From Ktedonosporobacter rubrisoli (lineage in GTDB: Bacteria > Chloroflexota > Ktedonobacteria > Ktedonobacterales > Ktedonobacteraceae), in assembly GCF_004208415.1 (NCBI RefSeq), contig NZ_CP035758.1:4464001-4528000 (forward strand): DNA of 64,000 nucleotides. Reading direction: 5' to 3'. This document shows, piece by piece, positions 1 through 8,887 of this stretch. A program made the translations under genes and the position numbers. Every line of letters begins with the position of its first letter. Position 1 is the stretch's first letter. Under the pieces are notes generated by a model, which made no database searches, was not told the DNA's origin, and was given only the letters and a program-made list of their open reading frames with translations.

Positions 1-1796
1 AGGGATTTAACCCGCTCTTCAGCCTTCTCGATATCACGCTCAACATCTTCAACTGTACGCGCCCGAGCACCCTTTTTGCTCTGTGCTTTTGTTGCTGAAG
101 CGGGAGCGCGGCCTTTAGTCTGAGCAGCTGTCTTGCTCGGCAAAGCCTCCGGCACATCCAGCGCTATTGGCCGCTTACGTGTGCGATAATCTGTATAATT
201 CCCCAGATAAGGAATCAAGACACCATCCTCGATCGCCCATACTTTTGTAGCCAGGCTATCTATAAAGTAGCGGTCGTGAGAGACAAAGAGCAACGTTCCT
301 TCATACTCGTTAAGCACTTCTTCGAGAAATTGACGCGACTGCAAGTCAAGATGGTTAGTTGGCTCATCCAGGATCATAAGATTAGGCCCTTGCAGCGTTA
401 ATTTTGCCAGGGCAACGCGACTACGTTCACCACCGCTCAGCGAACCGATCAATTTAAAAACATCGTCGCCGGAGAAAAGAAAGCGTCCCAGGAAACTACG
501 CGCGCCTTCTTCGCTTAAAGCACTCACCTGGCGGATCTCGTCGAGAATGCTACGCTCCATATTCAAGCCCGCGTGCGTCTGCGAGTAGTAGCCAATACGC
601 ACATTATGTCCGATCTGGGCCTGACCACTTAAGGGGGACAATTCTCCGATTAGTGTGCGTAGGAACGTGGTCTTGCCAGCACCATTCGGACCAATCAAAC
701 CAACTCGATCGCCACGCAATAATTCCAGATCAGCCGAGCGTGCCAGCATGGTTGCGTCCTGTTGCGCTTGCCCTGCTGCTTTATATCCTATAACTAGCTT
801 TTGGGTTGAGATAACTGTCAGCCCGCTATCCGTCACAGGACTAAACTCAAAGTGCATCTCAGGAAAATCCTGCGGACGCTCAATACGCTCAAGGCGATCC
901 AGCAACTTCTGTCGTCCCCGCGCTTCTCGGCTGCGCTGTCCGGCCTTGTAACGGCGAATAAACTCTTCAGTATGTGCGATATGCGCTTGCTGAGCCTCAT
1001 ACTCGCGCATACGCCGTTCCATACGTTCCTCGCGCAGGTGCAGATATTTGGTGTAATTGCCTGGATATTCTTCAATTCTGCCAAAGGCCAGCTCGATCGT
1101 GCGCGATATAATTCTATCCAGGAAGTAGCGATCATGAGCAACGATAACCATAGCGCCCTTCCAGCTCAAAAGGTAAGTTTCCAGCCACTCAAGGGCAGAC
1201 AGATCAAGATGGTTAGTTGGCTCGTCAAGCAATAAGAGATCTGGCTCCTGCAGCAGCAATTTACCCAGCGCAGCACGGGTCTGCTGGCCACCGCTCAGTT
1301 GCATTACAGGAGCTTCTTGCTGCTCATGTGTAAAGCTCAAGCCATCAAGGACCTGCGCTACACGATTTTCATAGGTATAGCCACCGGCATGCTCATAACG
1401 TGTTTGTAAGTCGGCATAGCGCGCTAACAATTGTTCGTGCAGCTGATTATCTTGTTGGGCCTGGGAAGAGGCCATCTGCGTAGCAAGTTCGCTTAACTCC
1501 TGCTCCCACGCGCGAAGATGAGAGAAGACAGTAAGCATTTCTTCATGCAGCGTATTCTGCGGCTGGAAGTCGGTCACCTGGGTTAAATAGCCAATGCGAG
1601 TGTTACGCGCAATAGCTAGCGAACCTTCATCGGCCTCTTCACGACCGCCAAGGATGTTAAGAAGAGTTGATTTTCCGGCCCCGTTAGGGCCCACCAGCCC
1701 TATACGATCCTGTTCTTCTACCTGAAAGCTTATTCCTGAAAAGATGCGTTCAGCACCAAACGATTTACCCAACTGCACAACATTAACAATAGGCAT
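1..1796 (-). CDS. ABC-F family ATP-binding protein (C-terminus beyond window edge)
   Basis: Soluble twin-ATPase of the ABC-F class, whose members act on the ribosome (EttA/Uup-like factors or antibiotic-protection proteins). The product starts MPIVNVVQLGKSFG at an ATG at 1796. The first ABC domain has Walker A GPNGAGKST at about residues 36-44, then LSGGQQTRAALGK and LLLLDEPTNHLDL. The second domain carries LSGGERSRVALAK and MILDEPTNHLD. No membrane segment is visible. The last visible codons are highly charged (VEDVERDIEKAEERVK), the start of the usual C-terminal coiled arm. About 598 codons are present with no stop, so the gene leaves the window at position 1. Which ABC-F subclass it belongs to cannot be told from here. 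Confidence 0.93.
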   Translation of the reverse strand, partial: MPIVNVVQLGKSFGAERIFSGISFQVEEQDRIGLVGPNGAGKSTLLNILGGREEADEGSLAIARNTRIGYLTQVTDFQPQNTLHEEMLTVFSHLRAWEQELSELATQMASSQAQQDNQLHEQLLARYADLQTRYEHAGGYTYENRVAQVLDGLSFTHEQQEAPVMQLSGGQQTRAALGKLLLQEPDLLLLDEPTNHLDLSALEWLETYLLSWKGAMVIVAHDRYFLDRIISRTIELAFGRIEEYPGNYTKYLHLREERMERRMREYEAQQAHIAHTEEFIRRYKAGQRSREARGRQKLLDRLERIERPQDFPEMHFEFSPVTDSGLTVISTQKLVIGYKAAGQAQQDATMLARSADLELLRGDRVGLIGPNGAGKTTFLRTLIGELSPLSGQAQIGHNVRIGYYSQTHAGLNMERSILDEIRQVSALSEEGARSFLGRFLFSGDDVFKLIGSLSGGERSRVALAKLTLQGPNLMILDEPTNHLDLQSRQFLEEVLNEYEGTLLFVSHDRYFIDSLATKVWAIEDGVLIPYLGNYTDYRTRKRPIALDVPEALPSKTAAQTKGRAPASATKAQSKKGARARTVEDVERDIEKAEERVKS

Positions 1797-2205
1797 ACAA
1801 ATTTCACCCGGGTTCTCTTAAAAAGCAGCTTCAATTCTTTAGTAGTTTTCCTGGTTAGCCTACCATACCAGAGCTTCAGGCGCAAGAGCCGAACATGTAT
1901 CCTCAGCCCAAACGCTTCAAACTTGCAGAACGTTATGATATACTAATAAAGCAAATCCTTCTTTGCGAGAAAGGATGCAGAGGTCAAAGGCCCTACGATT
2001 CTACTTTGCAAGCTTACTAATAGGCACAGTTGAACGTCAGGGAGGACCGATAATATTATGGTGCGGCAGATAAAGCTCCTTACCGAGCTTGACAAGAGAA
2101 CCGCATATTTTCTTGTCTACCCTTCAGAAAAGAAGTAAAGAGCAAAGAAAGGAGGCGGTGCTTTCCCCCTTCTAATAACTGGGGAGCAGGCATCGCAATG
2201 CTGAG
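1797..2205. other. Intergenic leader between divergent ABC-F gene and pyrE
   Basis: About 400 bp with no long gene. It must hold divergent promoters, but I see no convincing -35/-10 pair. The only notable content is a 26-codon open frame at 2058-2138 behind a GGAGG, described separately. Confidence 0.5.
2058..2138 (+). CDS. Possible 26-codon upstream ORF ahead of pyrE
   Basis: ATG at 2058 with GGAGG about 12 nt upstream. The frame starts MVRQIKLLTELDKR, ends TAA at 2136-2138, and stops 67 nt before the pyrE start. Size and position fit a leader peptide, but nothing in it is recognisable and no attenuator hairpin with a U-run is visible between it and pyrE. It may be chance. Confidence 0.2.
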   Translation: MVRQIKLLTELDKRTAYFLVYPSEKK

Positions 2206-2874
2206 GTGGCGAAAGAGCAGTCCCTGGACAATCTCTGGTTGGCGCAAATATTGTTCGATCTTGGCGGCATTCAGTTTGGCAACTTTACGGTGAGCGAGTC
2301 AGCAGTGAGCTCACCTGTTTTTGTTAATCCCAAGGTCCTTATCAGTAATCCAACCGCACTACGTGTTGCCAGCAAGCTGATGCAACAAGAAATTAACTTA
2401 GCCCAGTCATTACGCCGTCCACGCGTTCATCCCTTTAGCGTTGTGGCCGGTGTGCCAGTAGGTGGCCTCTTGCTGGCATCAGCCTACTCGCTTGAGACCA
2501 ATACACCTTTGATTTATGCACGCATTCGGCCCGAAGGTACAGGCAAACGAGGCATCGAGGGTCACGTTAATAAAGGCGATACAGCACTGATCATCGATGA
2601 TCTCATTACGCGAGGAAGCAGTATTCTGGAAACTGCGGCTTTGTTAGAGGAGAATGACTTAAAAGTCAAAGATATCATTGTACTGATTGACCGTGAGCAT
2701 GGAGCCGCGGAACGCCTACGCCGACATGGGTATAATTTGATGAGTATTTTGAAATTGGACGTAATGCTTACACATTATATGTCCAAAGGACTCATCTCTG
2801 AGGAAACGTATCGTACATGTGCTGAATATTTGCGCCGCAAACAAGGTGAAAACCACAACACAGCTCCATTATAA
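2206..2874 (+). CDS. pyrE: Orotate phosphoribosyltransferase
   Basis: Catalyses orotate + PRPP to OMP + PPi in de novo pyrimidine synthesis, in the cytoplasm. 222 residues, a normal PyrE length. The PRPP-binding signature DTALIIDDLITRGSSI is present near residues 125-140, and an RPEGTGKRG-like lysine-bearing loop precedes it. The GTG at 2206 follows directly on an in-frame TGA (2203-2205), so it is the first possible start; a GAAAGGAGG about 50 nt upstream is too far away to serve it. The gene stands alone and ends in a strong hairpin terminator. No other pyr gene is in the window. Confidence 0.9.
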   Translation: MAKEQSLDNLWLAQILFDLGGIQFGNFTVSESAVSSPVFVNPKVLISNPTALRVASKLMQQEINLAQSLRRPRVHPFSVVAGVPVGGLLLASAYSLETNTPLIYARIRPEGTGKRGIEGHVNKGDTALIIDDLITRGSSILETAALLEENDLKVKDIIVLIDREHGAAERLRRHGYNLMSILKLDVMLTHYMSKGLISEETYRTCAEYLRRKQGENHNTAPL

Positions 2875-2920
2875 TCGCACCTCTCTCGCGCATATGATTA
2901 CGGTACAATAGCAAGATCAT

Positions 2921-2972
2921 CCCGAAGTTATCGCTGAATAGCAAATGAGATAACTTCGGGATTTCTTTTTAT
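2921..2972 (+). terminator. Rho-independent terminator of pyrE
   Basis: Perfect 12-bp stem: CCCGAAGTTATC (2921-2932) pairs with GATAACTTCGGG (2949-2960), followed by ATTTCTTTTTATT. It lies 47 nt past the pyrE stop. Confidence 0.9.
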
Positions 2973-3008
2973 TGCTTTCTCTTTCCCGCCGGCCTGGGCC
3001 ACAGCGGG

Positions 3009-3839
3009 CTAACCTCTTGACGATAGATCAGATGCCTGGCGATTCTCCCCGTTAAATTGCTCCTGAGCCGAGACTTCCGAACGCTTTACAATTTTGAGCA
3101 ATGGCTCTACCAGATCGATCGGCAGGGGAAAAATGATGGTCGAATTTTTTTCGACAGCGATCTCGGTAAGCGTCTGCAGATAACGGAGTTGGAGCGCGCT
3201 AGGCTGCTCGCCAATTACGCCTGCCGCTTGTGCCAATTGTGTCGAAGCCTGCAATTCGCCCTCGGCGTGAATGATTTTGGCACGCTTTTCGCGCTCGGCC
3301 TCTGCCTGTTTGGCCATCGCCCGCTGCATCGTCACAGGTAATTCGATATCCTTGATCTCCACAGCCGTTACCTTCACGCCCCAGCGCTCTGTATGCTCAT
3401 CAATAATGGTCTGGAGCTCCTGATTAATCTTATTGCGTTGCGATAACAGCTCATCCAGCTCAGATTGACCAAGGACGTTACGTAGGGTAGTCTGGCCTAT
3501 CTGCGTTGTAGCCTGCATAAAATTCATTACATTTACAACAGCGGCCGAAGGATCAACAACATAAAAGTACAATACAGCCGTGACTTTAACCGTCACGTTA
3601 TCTCTGGTAATGACTTCTTGTGGAGGAACTGTAAGCGTTATGATACGCAGATCAACTTTTATCATGCGTGTAATAATCGGAGGAACCCAGAAGAGACCGG
3701 GGCCCTTTGCTCCAGTGAGCCGTCCCAGAATAAAGATGACTCCGCGCTCATATTGCTGCACAATCCGAATACCAGAGAGAGCCAGAAACACCAGGATCAG
3801 GATGATAACTCCAATGAGAGCCGAGATAAGCGAATCCAT
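3009..3839 (-). CDS. Slipin / stomatin-like SPFH-domain membrane protein
   Basis: Prokaryotic stomatin homologue, expected to form oligomeric rings on the inner face of the membrane and to work with an NfeD partner in membrane-domain organisation or proteolytic quality control. 276 residues. One hydrophobic hairpin or anchor at residues 5-25, then the SPFH core beginning VQQYERGVIFILGRL and containing GPGLFWVPPI, VITRDNVTVKV and RNVLGQSELDELLSQRNKIN, then the charged helix AMAKQAEAEREKRAKIIHAEGE, typical of the family. Start ATG at 3839 has AAGGAGG just upstream. It is downstream of an NfeD-type protease gene on the same strand with a 39-bp gap, the classic slipin-NfeD operon. Confidence 0.9.
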   Translation of the reverse strand: MDSLISALIGVIILILVFLALSGIRIVQQYERGVIFILGRLTGAKGPGLFWVPPIITRMIKVDLRIITLTVPPQEVITRDNVTVKVTAVLYFYVVDPSAAVVNVMNFMQATTQIGQTTLRNVLGQSELDELLSQRNKINQELQTIIDEHTERWGVKVTAVEIKDIELPVTMQRAMAKQAEAEREKRAKIIHAEGELQASTQLAQAAGVIGEQPSALQLRYLQTLTEIAVEKNSTIIFPLPIDLVEPLLKIVKRSEVSAQEQFNGENRQASDLSSRG

Positions 3840-3878
3840 AAGGCCTCCTTGGCTATATGCTTTTTTGCCGCCTAATAT

Positions 3879-5264
3879 TTATTTTAGCGGCGTAACAGAA
3901 TGAGTATCGATAACAGACTGATTAGGTAGAGGTCGTACATGCAAGCGCAAGCCTTCAATAGCAGTCACTTGCACCTGAGCTCCGGCATCAACTGAGGTTG
4001 CAGGAGGATCAAGTATAGCTGCCCAGTTCTCACCGGCATAGTTAACCCGTCCTTCCGGCAGGAGCGGAGTCAAGGCAGTGGCATTAGAACCAATCATGCT
4101 CTCCATGCCCGTCGTCACAGGCATCCGTTGAGCCCGCATAATAAATGTTACTAAGGTAAAGCCGATAAGGCCAATAAGCGCTCCCATAGCATAGACAACC
4201 AGAGGATTTACCTTAGGTCCGCTGTATGGTCCTCCACTATTGAAAAAGATGAGGGTTCCAACCACCAGCGCTACGACGGCTCCTATGGTTAGCGCTCCAT
4301 GCGTCGGCAAACGCAAATCCAATACCAACAAAACAAAAGCCAGCACCATCAAAGCCAGCCCGGCCCAATTTGGAGAGAGCGAACCCACAGCTAGCAGGAA
4401 GAGCAGCAGAGCTATTGAGCCGACAACGCCAGGTACAATGACTCCAGGATGCGAAATCTCTAGATAAATACCAATCATGGCAACTATAAACAAGAGAAAT
4501 GCAATATTTGGGTCAAGGAGAAAAGCGTAGAGCTCATCAAAAGGCGTCGGGCTGAGAGTCTGGATGCTGGCGCCAGCAGTCTGCAAGCTAACAGTCTGAC
4601 CGCCCTTAATTTGAACAGTACGACCATTAACGGCAGAGAGCAAGGAGCTCAAATCAGGAGCACCCAGGTCGACTATTTTCTCCTTGATTGCGGTGGCATC
4701 GTCGTAGGAGCTAGCATTCTTTATCATTTGTACAGCAAGGGGCACATTACGCTGATAGCGCTGCTGAATACCTGTCATAGCAGCAATCAGATCGTTTTCT
4801 ACTTTTGCCTTAAGCGTACTTCCGATGTCAGCACCTGTGCCGGTTACCGGACTTGAAGCACCAATGCGCGTGGTTGGGGCCATGGCTGCGATCTGGGCAG
4901 ATAGAGCTACGAAGGCTCCTGCCGAAGCCGCTCTTCCTCCGGAAGGGGAAACATAAGAGATAATTGGTATACTACTGGCAAGCTCTTCCTGGGTCATCGC
5001 CTTCATAGAGTCAATATCCCCTCCTGGAGTATCAATCTCGATGACCAGGGCCTGGGCTTTATCCCGCTGGGCTGTAGCGATTGACTGAGTAAGAAAATGT
5101 AACGAGGCAGGGCCAATATCGCTCTTCAGGACCATAGCATCTACATGAGACCCCGCGGCCTCAGCTGGATGGGCAGTCAGAGCTAAAAGGATCGCCACAC
5201 ATATGATACCTGGAAGTAACAGGGCCAAAATCTTTGGTCCATGATTTCTTTGGCGCGAATACAT
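3879..5264 (-). CDS. nfeD: NfeD-family membrane-bound serine protease (ClpP-like domain plus NfeD domain)
   Basis: Partner protease of the downstream slipin. I choose the ATG at 5264 (protein starts MYSRQRNHGPKILALLL, 461 aa) because GGAGGAATATTGCA precedes it; an upstream ATG at 5354 would add 30 non-conserved residues. Order: signal or anchor helix at about 12-35, ClpP/crotonase-like domain with IEIDTPGGDIDSMK and a serine-bearing SPSGGRAASAGAFVA motif (family catalytic Ser/Lys dyad), four to five transmembrane helices at about 265-400, then a C-terminal OB-fold NfeD domain (GENWAAILDPPATSVDAGAQ). Length fits the long NfeD form (about 440-470 aa). Confidence 0.9.
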   Translation of the reverse strand: MYSRQRNHGPKILALLLPGIICVAILLALTAHPAEAAGSHVDAMVLKSDIGPASLHFLTQSIATAQRDKAQALVIEIDTPGGDIDSMKAMTQEELASSIPIISYVSPSGGRAASAGAFVALSAQIAAMAPTTRIGASSPVTGTGADIGSTLKAKVENDLIAAMTGIQQRYQRNVPLAVQMIKNASSYDDATAIKEKIVDLGAPDLSSLLSAVNGRTVQIKGGQTVSLQTAGASIQTLSPTPFDELYAFLLDPNIAFLLFIVAMIGIYLEISHPGVIVPGVVGSIALLLFLLAVGSLSPNWAGLALMVLAFVLLVLDLRLPTHGALTIGAVVALVVGTLIFFNSGGPYSGPKVNPLVVYAMGALIGLIGFTLVTFIMRAQRMPVTTGMESMIGSNATALTPLLPEGRVNYAGENWAAILDPPATSVDAGAQVQVTAIEGLRLHVRPLPNQSVIDTHSVTPLK

Positions 5265-5714
5265 TGCAATATTCCTCCATCTGGCTCTTGTGACGCGCCT
5301 TAAATCCCAACACAGTTCAGTTGCCACATTATGAACTGTTGAGTTAGCTAGCAATTCGCTCTACACCTGCAACGGGCTAATCATAACATAAATTCGGAGA
5401 AAACACGAATTATTCTCTCTTCATCCATGCTCAATAGCTAATTGCTATATAAGTTATAGCATGTTGCAATTGATACGTCAAGAGGGTAGATAAAAATTCT
5501 TCTCCTCTAGCTTTTCAAACTTACAGAATTACGGCAATACAGATGGAGAGTGGGAGAACAATACCTAAAACCGAGTATGCCAGGCCCATTACTACTAATG
5601 GGAAGCTTTCTTGCTACTAAATATTTTGTATTACGTAGATGTCCAGGGGGAACTATGTAATACTCGTCCTCATATACTAAAAATAGAGATTAAAGAGGGG
5701 ATGAAAGCTTTTTC
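5265..5714. repeat. Intergenic region with an 11-bp inverted repeat
   Basis: 450 bp between divergent genes. The arm GTATTACGTAG (5628-5638) faces CTATGTAATAC (5653-5663), with one G-T mismatch and a 14-nt spacer, ending about 50 nt upstream of the next plus-strand gene. It could be an operator. A smaller GCTATA/TATAGC hairpin lies near 5445-5462. No clear promoter hexamers were found. Confidence 0.45.
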
Positions 5715-7328
5715 ATGAGCGAACCAGCCAGACAAAAAAAATATATAAAGACGACAGGAAAAAAACCTGTTCCCTTAGCAAAGTCACTGCGCAGGGCCAT
5801 CTTCATCATGCTTGCCCTGGGTTTGATATTTGGAGGCTTCTATACAGCGCGGGCGGCTCTCACCCCAAAGAGTAGTTCCACGTCTTTTTTAGAGGCCATC
5901 ATGGGAGGTATGTTCACGACTGCCCCCAAGCCCTCATCCACGCTCTGTGAGCATTTGACGTCGCAAGCTTGCGAGACTCCTACGGCGATAGGTCTTAACC
6001 TGCCACGTCAGACTGCCACTATTCAGGGCAATCTTATCACATTTACCCCTGCGGCACTTTCTCCTTTTCAAGCAGAATTACCAAATCCGCAGCGGGGAGC
6101 ACAATATATCAGCGATGAAATGCCTCCTCCCAATTGGCCTCTTACAGATCGCTATAAACGCTGGTGCTGGAGTACAATCGAGCCCGATCAGGGCCAATAC
6201 AACTTTGCCCTGATTGACCAGGAACTAGCCAGTGCCCAGGCGGCCGGATACACATTCGGCTTTCGCATTATGCCTGTTAATCCCAACCAGGGAGGCTCTT
6301 GCATTCCCAAGTACCTGATGAATATGCTCCCCAAGGGTTTTACAGATAATGGTTCCTATATACCTGATTATAATGATCCAAATTACCTGGCCCGCGCTCA
6401 AGCACTATTTTCCGCATTAGGGCAACGATACAACAATGATCCTCGTCTAGGATGGATAGATATGAGCCTGTATGGCTGCTGGGGAGAATGGAACGATTCC
6501 TGCACATCGTACCCATCCTCTACAGGAGCGGCCCCTATGACACCTGCAAACCGGCAGACCCTCATCAATATACAGACGCAAGCCTTCCCTGACAAGCGCT
6601 TTCTGATGCTTACTGACAAGCAAGATTCGCTTGAATATGCCCTTACAATGTCTCGTAAATATCCCACGGGTATACGGATGGACTGCCTGGGCTCTGACAG
6701 CCTGGGAGGAGCAAAGGATCATCTAGAATCCAATCCCCTTGAGAACGAGCGCTGGCGTGTGGCCCCTATTTTTTTTGAGTATTGCGGCAGCCCGAATCTT
6801 CAGCAGGCCTTTAATGATATTAAGACTTATCACGGCTCAATGATTGGAGATGGGGATGGCAACTTGCAATCATACAGTAGCTATAGCACTCTTAACCAAT
6901 CTTTGCTCAAGCAAAATTTCGAGGTCTCAGGCTACCGCTTTGTGCTCAATAGCATAAGTTTGCCTGTCCACCTTGTGAGCGGCTATACTTTTTCGATCAA
7001 TAGCAGCTGGTCAAATACTAACGTTGCGCCTGCGTATCATCCCTGGAAGGCCATGTTTCAATTGCGCGACTCTTCTGGAAAGATCGCCTGGCAACAAGAA
7101 TCGAAGGTAAATTTCCAAACGCTTTTGCCCACAACGAAGGCGAATGGAGAGGATATGCCGGTACAAATTAAGGACCAAGGTACTCTTACCGATAAGTTAC
7201 CTCATGGGGATTATACGCTCTCAATCCAAATTGTTGATGCTATGAATTATTATCATCCAATGAAGCTCGCGCTTCAAGGAGAACAACCTGATGGAAGCTA
7301 TACACTTGGTAAGGTGAGCGTCAACTAA
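5715..7328 (+). CDS. Membrane-anchored DUF4832-type putative glycoside-hydrolase-like protein
   Basis: 537 residues. A basic N-terminus is followed by a single hydrophobic segment at about 29-48, so the rest is probably outside the cell. The body has the DUF4874/DUF4832 look: FQAELPNPQRGAQYISDE (start of the barrel), RYKRWCWSTIEPDQGQYNF, FGFRIMPVNP, LGWIDMSLYGCWGEWND, then a C-terminal beta-sandwich-like part from about residue 400. These proteins resemble TIM-barrel glycosidases, but their substrate is unknown to me. The start is ATG 5715; a GAGGGG lies 14 nt upstream, and a five-codon mini-ORF (ATG 5701) ends in a TGA that overlaps this ATG. The gene stands alone. Confidence 0.7.
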   Translation: MSEPARQKKYIKTTGKKPVPLAKSLRRAIFIMLALGLIFGGFYTARAALTPKSSSTSFLEAIMGGMFTTAPKPSSTLCEHLTSQACETPTAIGLNLPRQTATIQGNLITFTPAALSPFQAELPNPQRGAQYISDEMPPPNWPLTDRYKRWCWSTIEPDQGQYNFALIDQELASAQAAGYTFGFRIMPVNPNQGGSCIPKYLMNMLPKGFTDNGSYIPDYNDPNYLARAQALFSALGQRYNNDPRLGWIDMSLYGCWGEWNDSCTSYPSSTGAAPMTPANRQTLINIQTQAFPDKRFLMLTDKQDSLEYALTMSRKYPTGIRMDCLGSDSLGGAKDHLESNPLENERWRVAPIFFEYCGSPNLQQAFNDIKTYHGSMIGDGDGNLQSYSSYSTLNQSLLKQNFEVSGYRFVLNSISLPVHLVSGYTFSINSSWSNTNVAPAYHPWKAMFQLRDSSGKIAWQQESKVNFQTLLPTTKANGEDMPVQIKDQGTLTDKLPHGDYTLSIQIVDAMNYYHPMKLALQGEQPDGSYTLGKVSVN

Positions 7329-7537
7329 GCCTTTCGCTCCACACATACAAGCTCTCTAGTCCCTTCCGCCAGGACGATTGCTAAGTTTTTCTTGGCGCTT
7401 ACTACAATACAGGGGAAGATGGGAATAGGCTATAAGTTCCAATCTGCTACTTCCTCTTCCCCATCCTCTTTCTGCCCGGTAATGCTGGCTTTACAGCAAC
7501 TTCGCTTCCATATACCCACGGATTGCGCAACGAGTTG

Positions 7538-8272
7538 GTGCGCCGCTTCAGCGGCAGAAAAGGAGTGTATCGGAAGATATCAGGGCTGTTGGAAGGCCCT
7601 GTGCACACCCGACTGATCCCTGCCACCTCTGGCTTGAATCCCGAAAGGGAGGGGGAGTGTAGCATGTCGGGGTCAAAGGCCACGTAGGAGCAAGTCATCA
7701 ATGCTCCGGGGGGAAAGTCGCAAAGCGTGTATGGTCAAGCCTGGATTGGTTGAATTCTCGTCTCACTGGCCTACTTGCGGACGCCAGCGAATGATGGCTG
7801 AAACGCTGGACCAGAAGAGAGAGCAGGATGGTAGCTCTCCTTCTCTCTCCAACTCTTCTGGCAGACCCTTTCTACGAGGGAAGAGGGACGAACGGAAGAC
7901 CTGGAGCACGCTGCATCTCATTTCTGCTGAAAATGCGGGATCACCTAAACAGGGAATCATCCCTGCATGGTGACGGAGGCATGGTATTACTCAACGTACG
8001 GCTGTAATGGCTGGTGCAGACCGCGAAAACGGTACCGACAGCGGGATAAACCCAGGCAACTGAGGCGAAACCAGCGCTGTTTGGGAGGAAGCATGCCAGC
8101 GGAGCCTGAGAGAAAATGAGAAAGGAAAAGTGGGGTGTGCTGATGCTGCCCCGAAACCGAATACCTGAGTATCCAGGCGAAGGGGAGAGCCGTGTGCGGT
8201 GACAAGCCGCACGCACGGTTCGGAGAGAGGGGTACGGGCGACCCAGGAATGGGCGACCGGCCCCTACTCTAC
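7538..8272 (+). mobile_element. ORF-less group II intron (ribozyme only)
   Basis: Seen: the 5' end GTGCGCCGC matches the GUGYG start of group II introns, and domain V and a domain VI-like hairpin close the 3' end (CCCCTACTCTAC, about 8261-8272). Exon pairing supports the 5' boundary. IBS1 GAGTTG (7532-7537), immediately before the intron, is perfectly complementary to CAACTC at 7850-7855. IBS2 CGCAA (7526-7530) is complementary to TTGCG (7775-7779) in the loop of a CTGGC/GCCAG hairpin. The 735 nt contain no reverse transcriptase or maturase; domain IV is only a short stem. Splicing and mobility would therefore need a maturase in trans. The exact 3' boundary is inferred. Confidence 0.82.
8187..8221 (+). 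ncRNA. Group II intron domain V
   Basis: 35-nt hairpin. The basal stem GAGCCGTG/CACGGTTC contains the catalytic AGC at 8188-8190. A two-nucleotide CG bulge follows on the 3' side, then the upper stem TGCGG/CCGCA. The cap reads T-GACAA-G, where the family normally has a GNRA tetraloop, so one extra base is present. Confidence 0.88.
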
Positions 8273-8887
8273 CACGGGAGAGACGACAGAGAAGCCGCAG
8301 AGCAAAGAGGCATGCGCAAATTCATCAAACAGTGCTCACGAGATGTGAGCACTCTCTTTACAAAAAGGAGCAGATCGGATATACTCTCAACGAGTCACAA
8401 ACACGAGAAAGAAGGATTGTTCATGTACACCATGTACATTATGTCTCTGCATTTACTCTTCACCCTCTGCTAGCCAGTCATCTGTGAAGCGGCTTCGCAG
8501 CTTTCGGCTTTTCCTCATGGCGTCATACAAACCTGAACGGCGATGTTGGTTGTACCTGACTGTTGGTCAGCACAGAAGTTTTGCGCTGTTCATCTCGCCC
8601 TGCGCATGATTCGGCACACATCCTTCCGCAATACGTTGCTGTCTGTGCCATCCGCGCCTCACGCCCAAAGGCAAACGAACTGTTCATTCCTGCTCCTCTC
8701 AGATGCTCTTCTGGCCACAGAGGGTGAGCGAGGCTGAACAGGTTTTTTGCGTGTCTATGTCTCATTGTCTCTCTGTTCTCCCTCACTTCACCCTTCCCTT
8801 TTCGCACTGTTTTCAGATGATTTCTCTGTCACGCGGCGCGACGCACGTTGGAGAGACTCATCCCAGGTGAAGTGAGAGAAAACTCAG
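8273..8887. other. Non-coding stretch after the intron
   Basis: About 615 bp with no gene I recognise. A perfect 9-bp hairpin, AGTGCTCAC/GTGAGCACT (8331-8353), is followed by CTCTTTAC and may be a weak terminator. A second 8-bp stem, CTGTGAAG/CTTCGCAG, lies near 8482-8500. Open frames on either strand have no start signal or family resemblance. Confidence 0.5.

Noticed and set aside
2000..2205. T-box or PyrR attenuator ahead of pyrE
   Set aside because: I found neither the T-box conserved sequence nor a terminator/antiterminator pair.
7392..7616. 74-codon open frame on the plus strand
   Set aside because: It runs across the 5' boundary of the group II intron into ribozyme structure and has no ribosome site or resemblance.
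8523..8807. 94-codon open frame on the minus strand
   Set aside because: Composition is low-complexity charged and basic, with no ribosome site and no family pattern.
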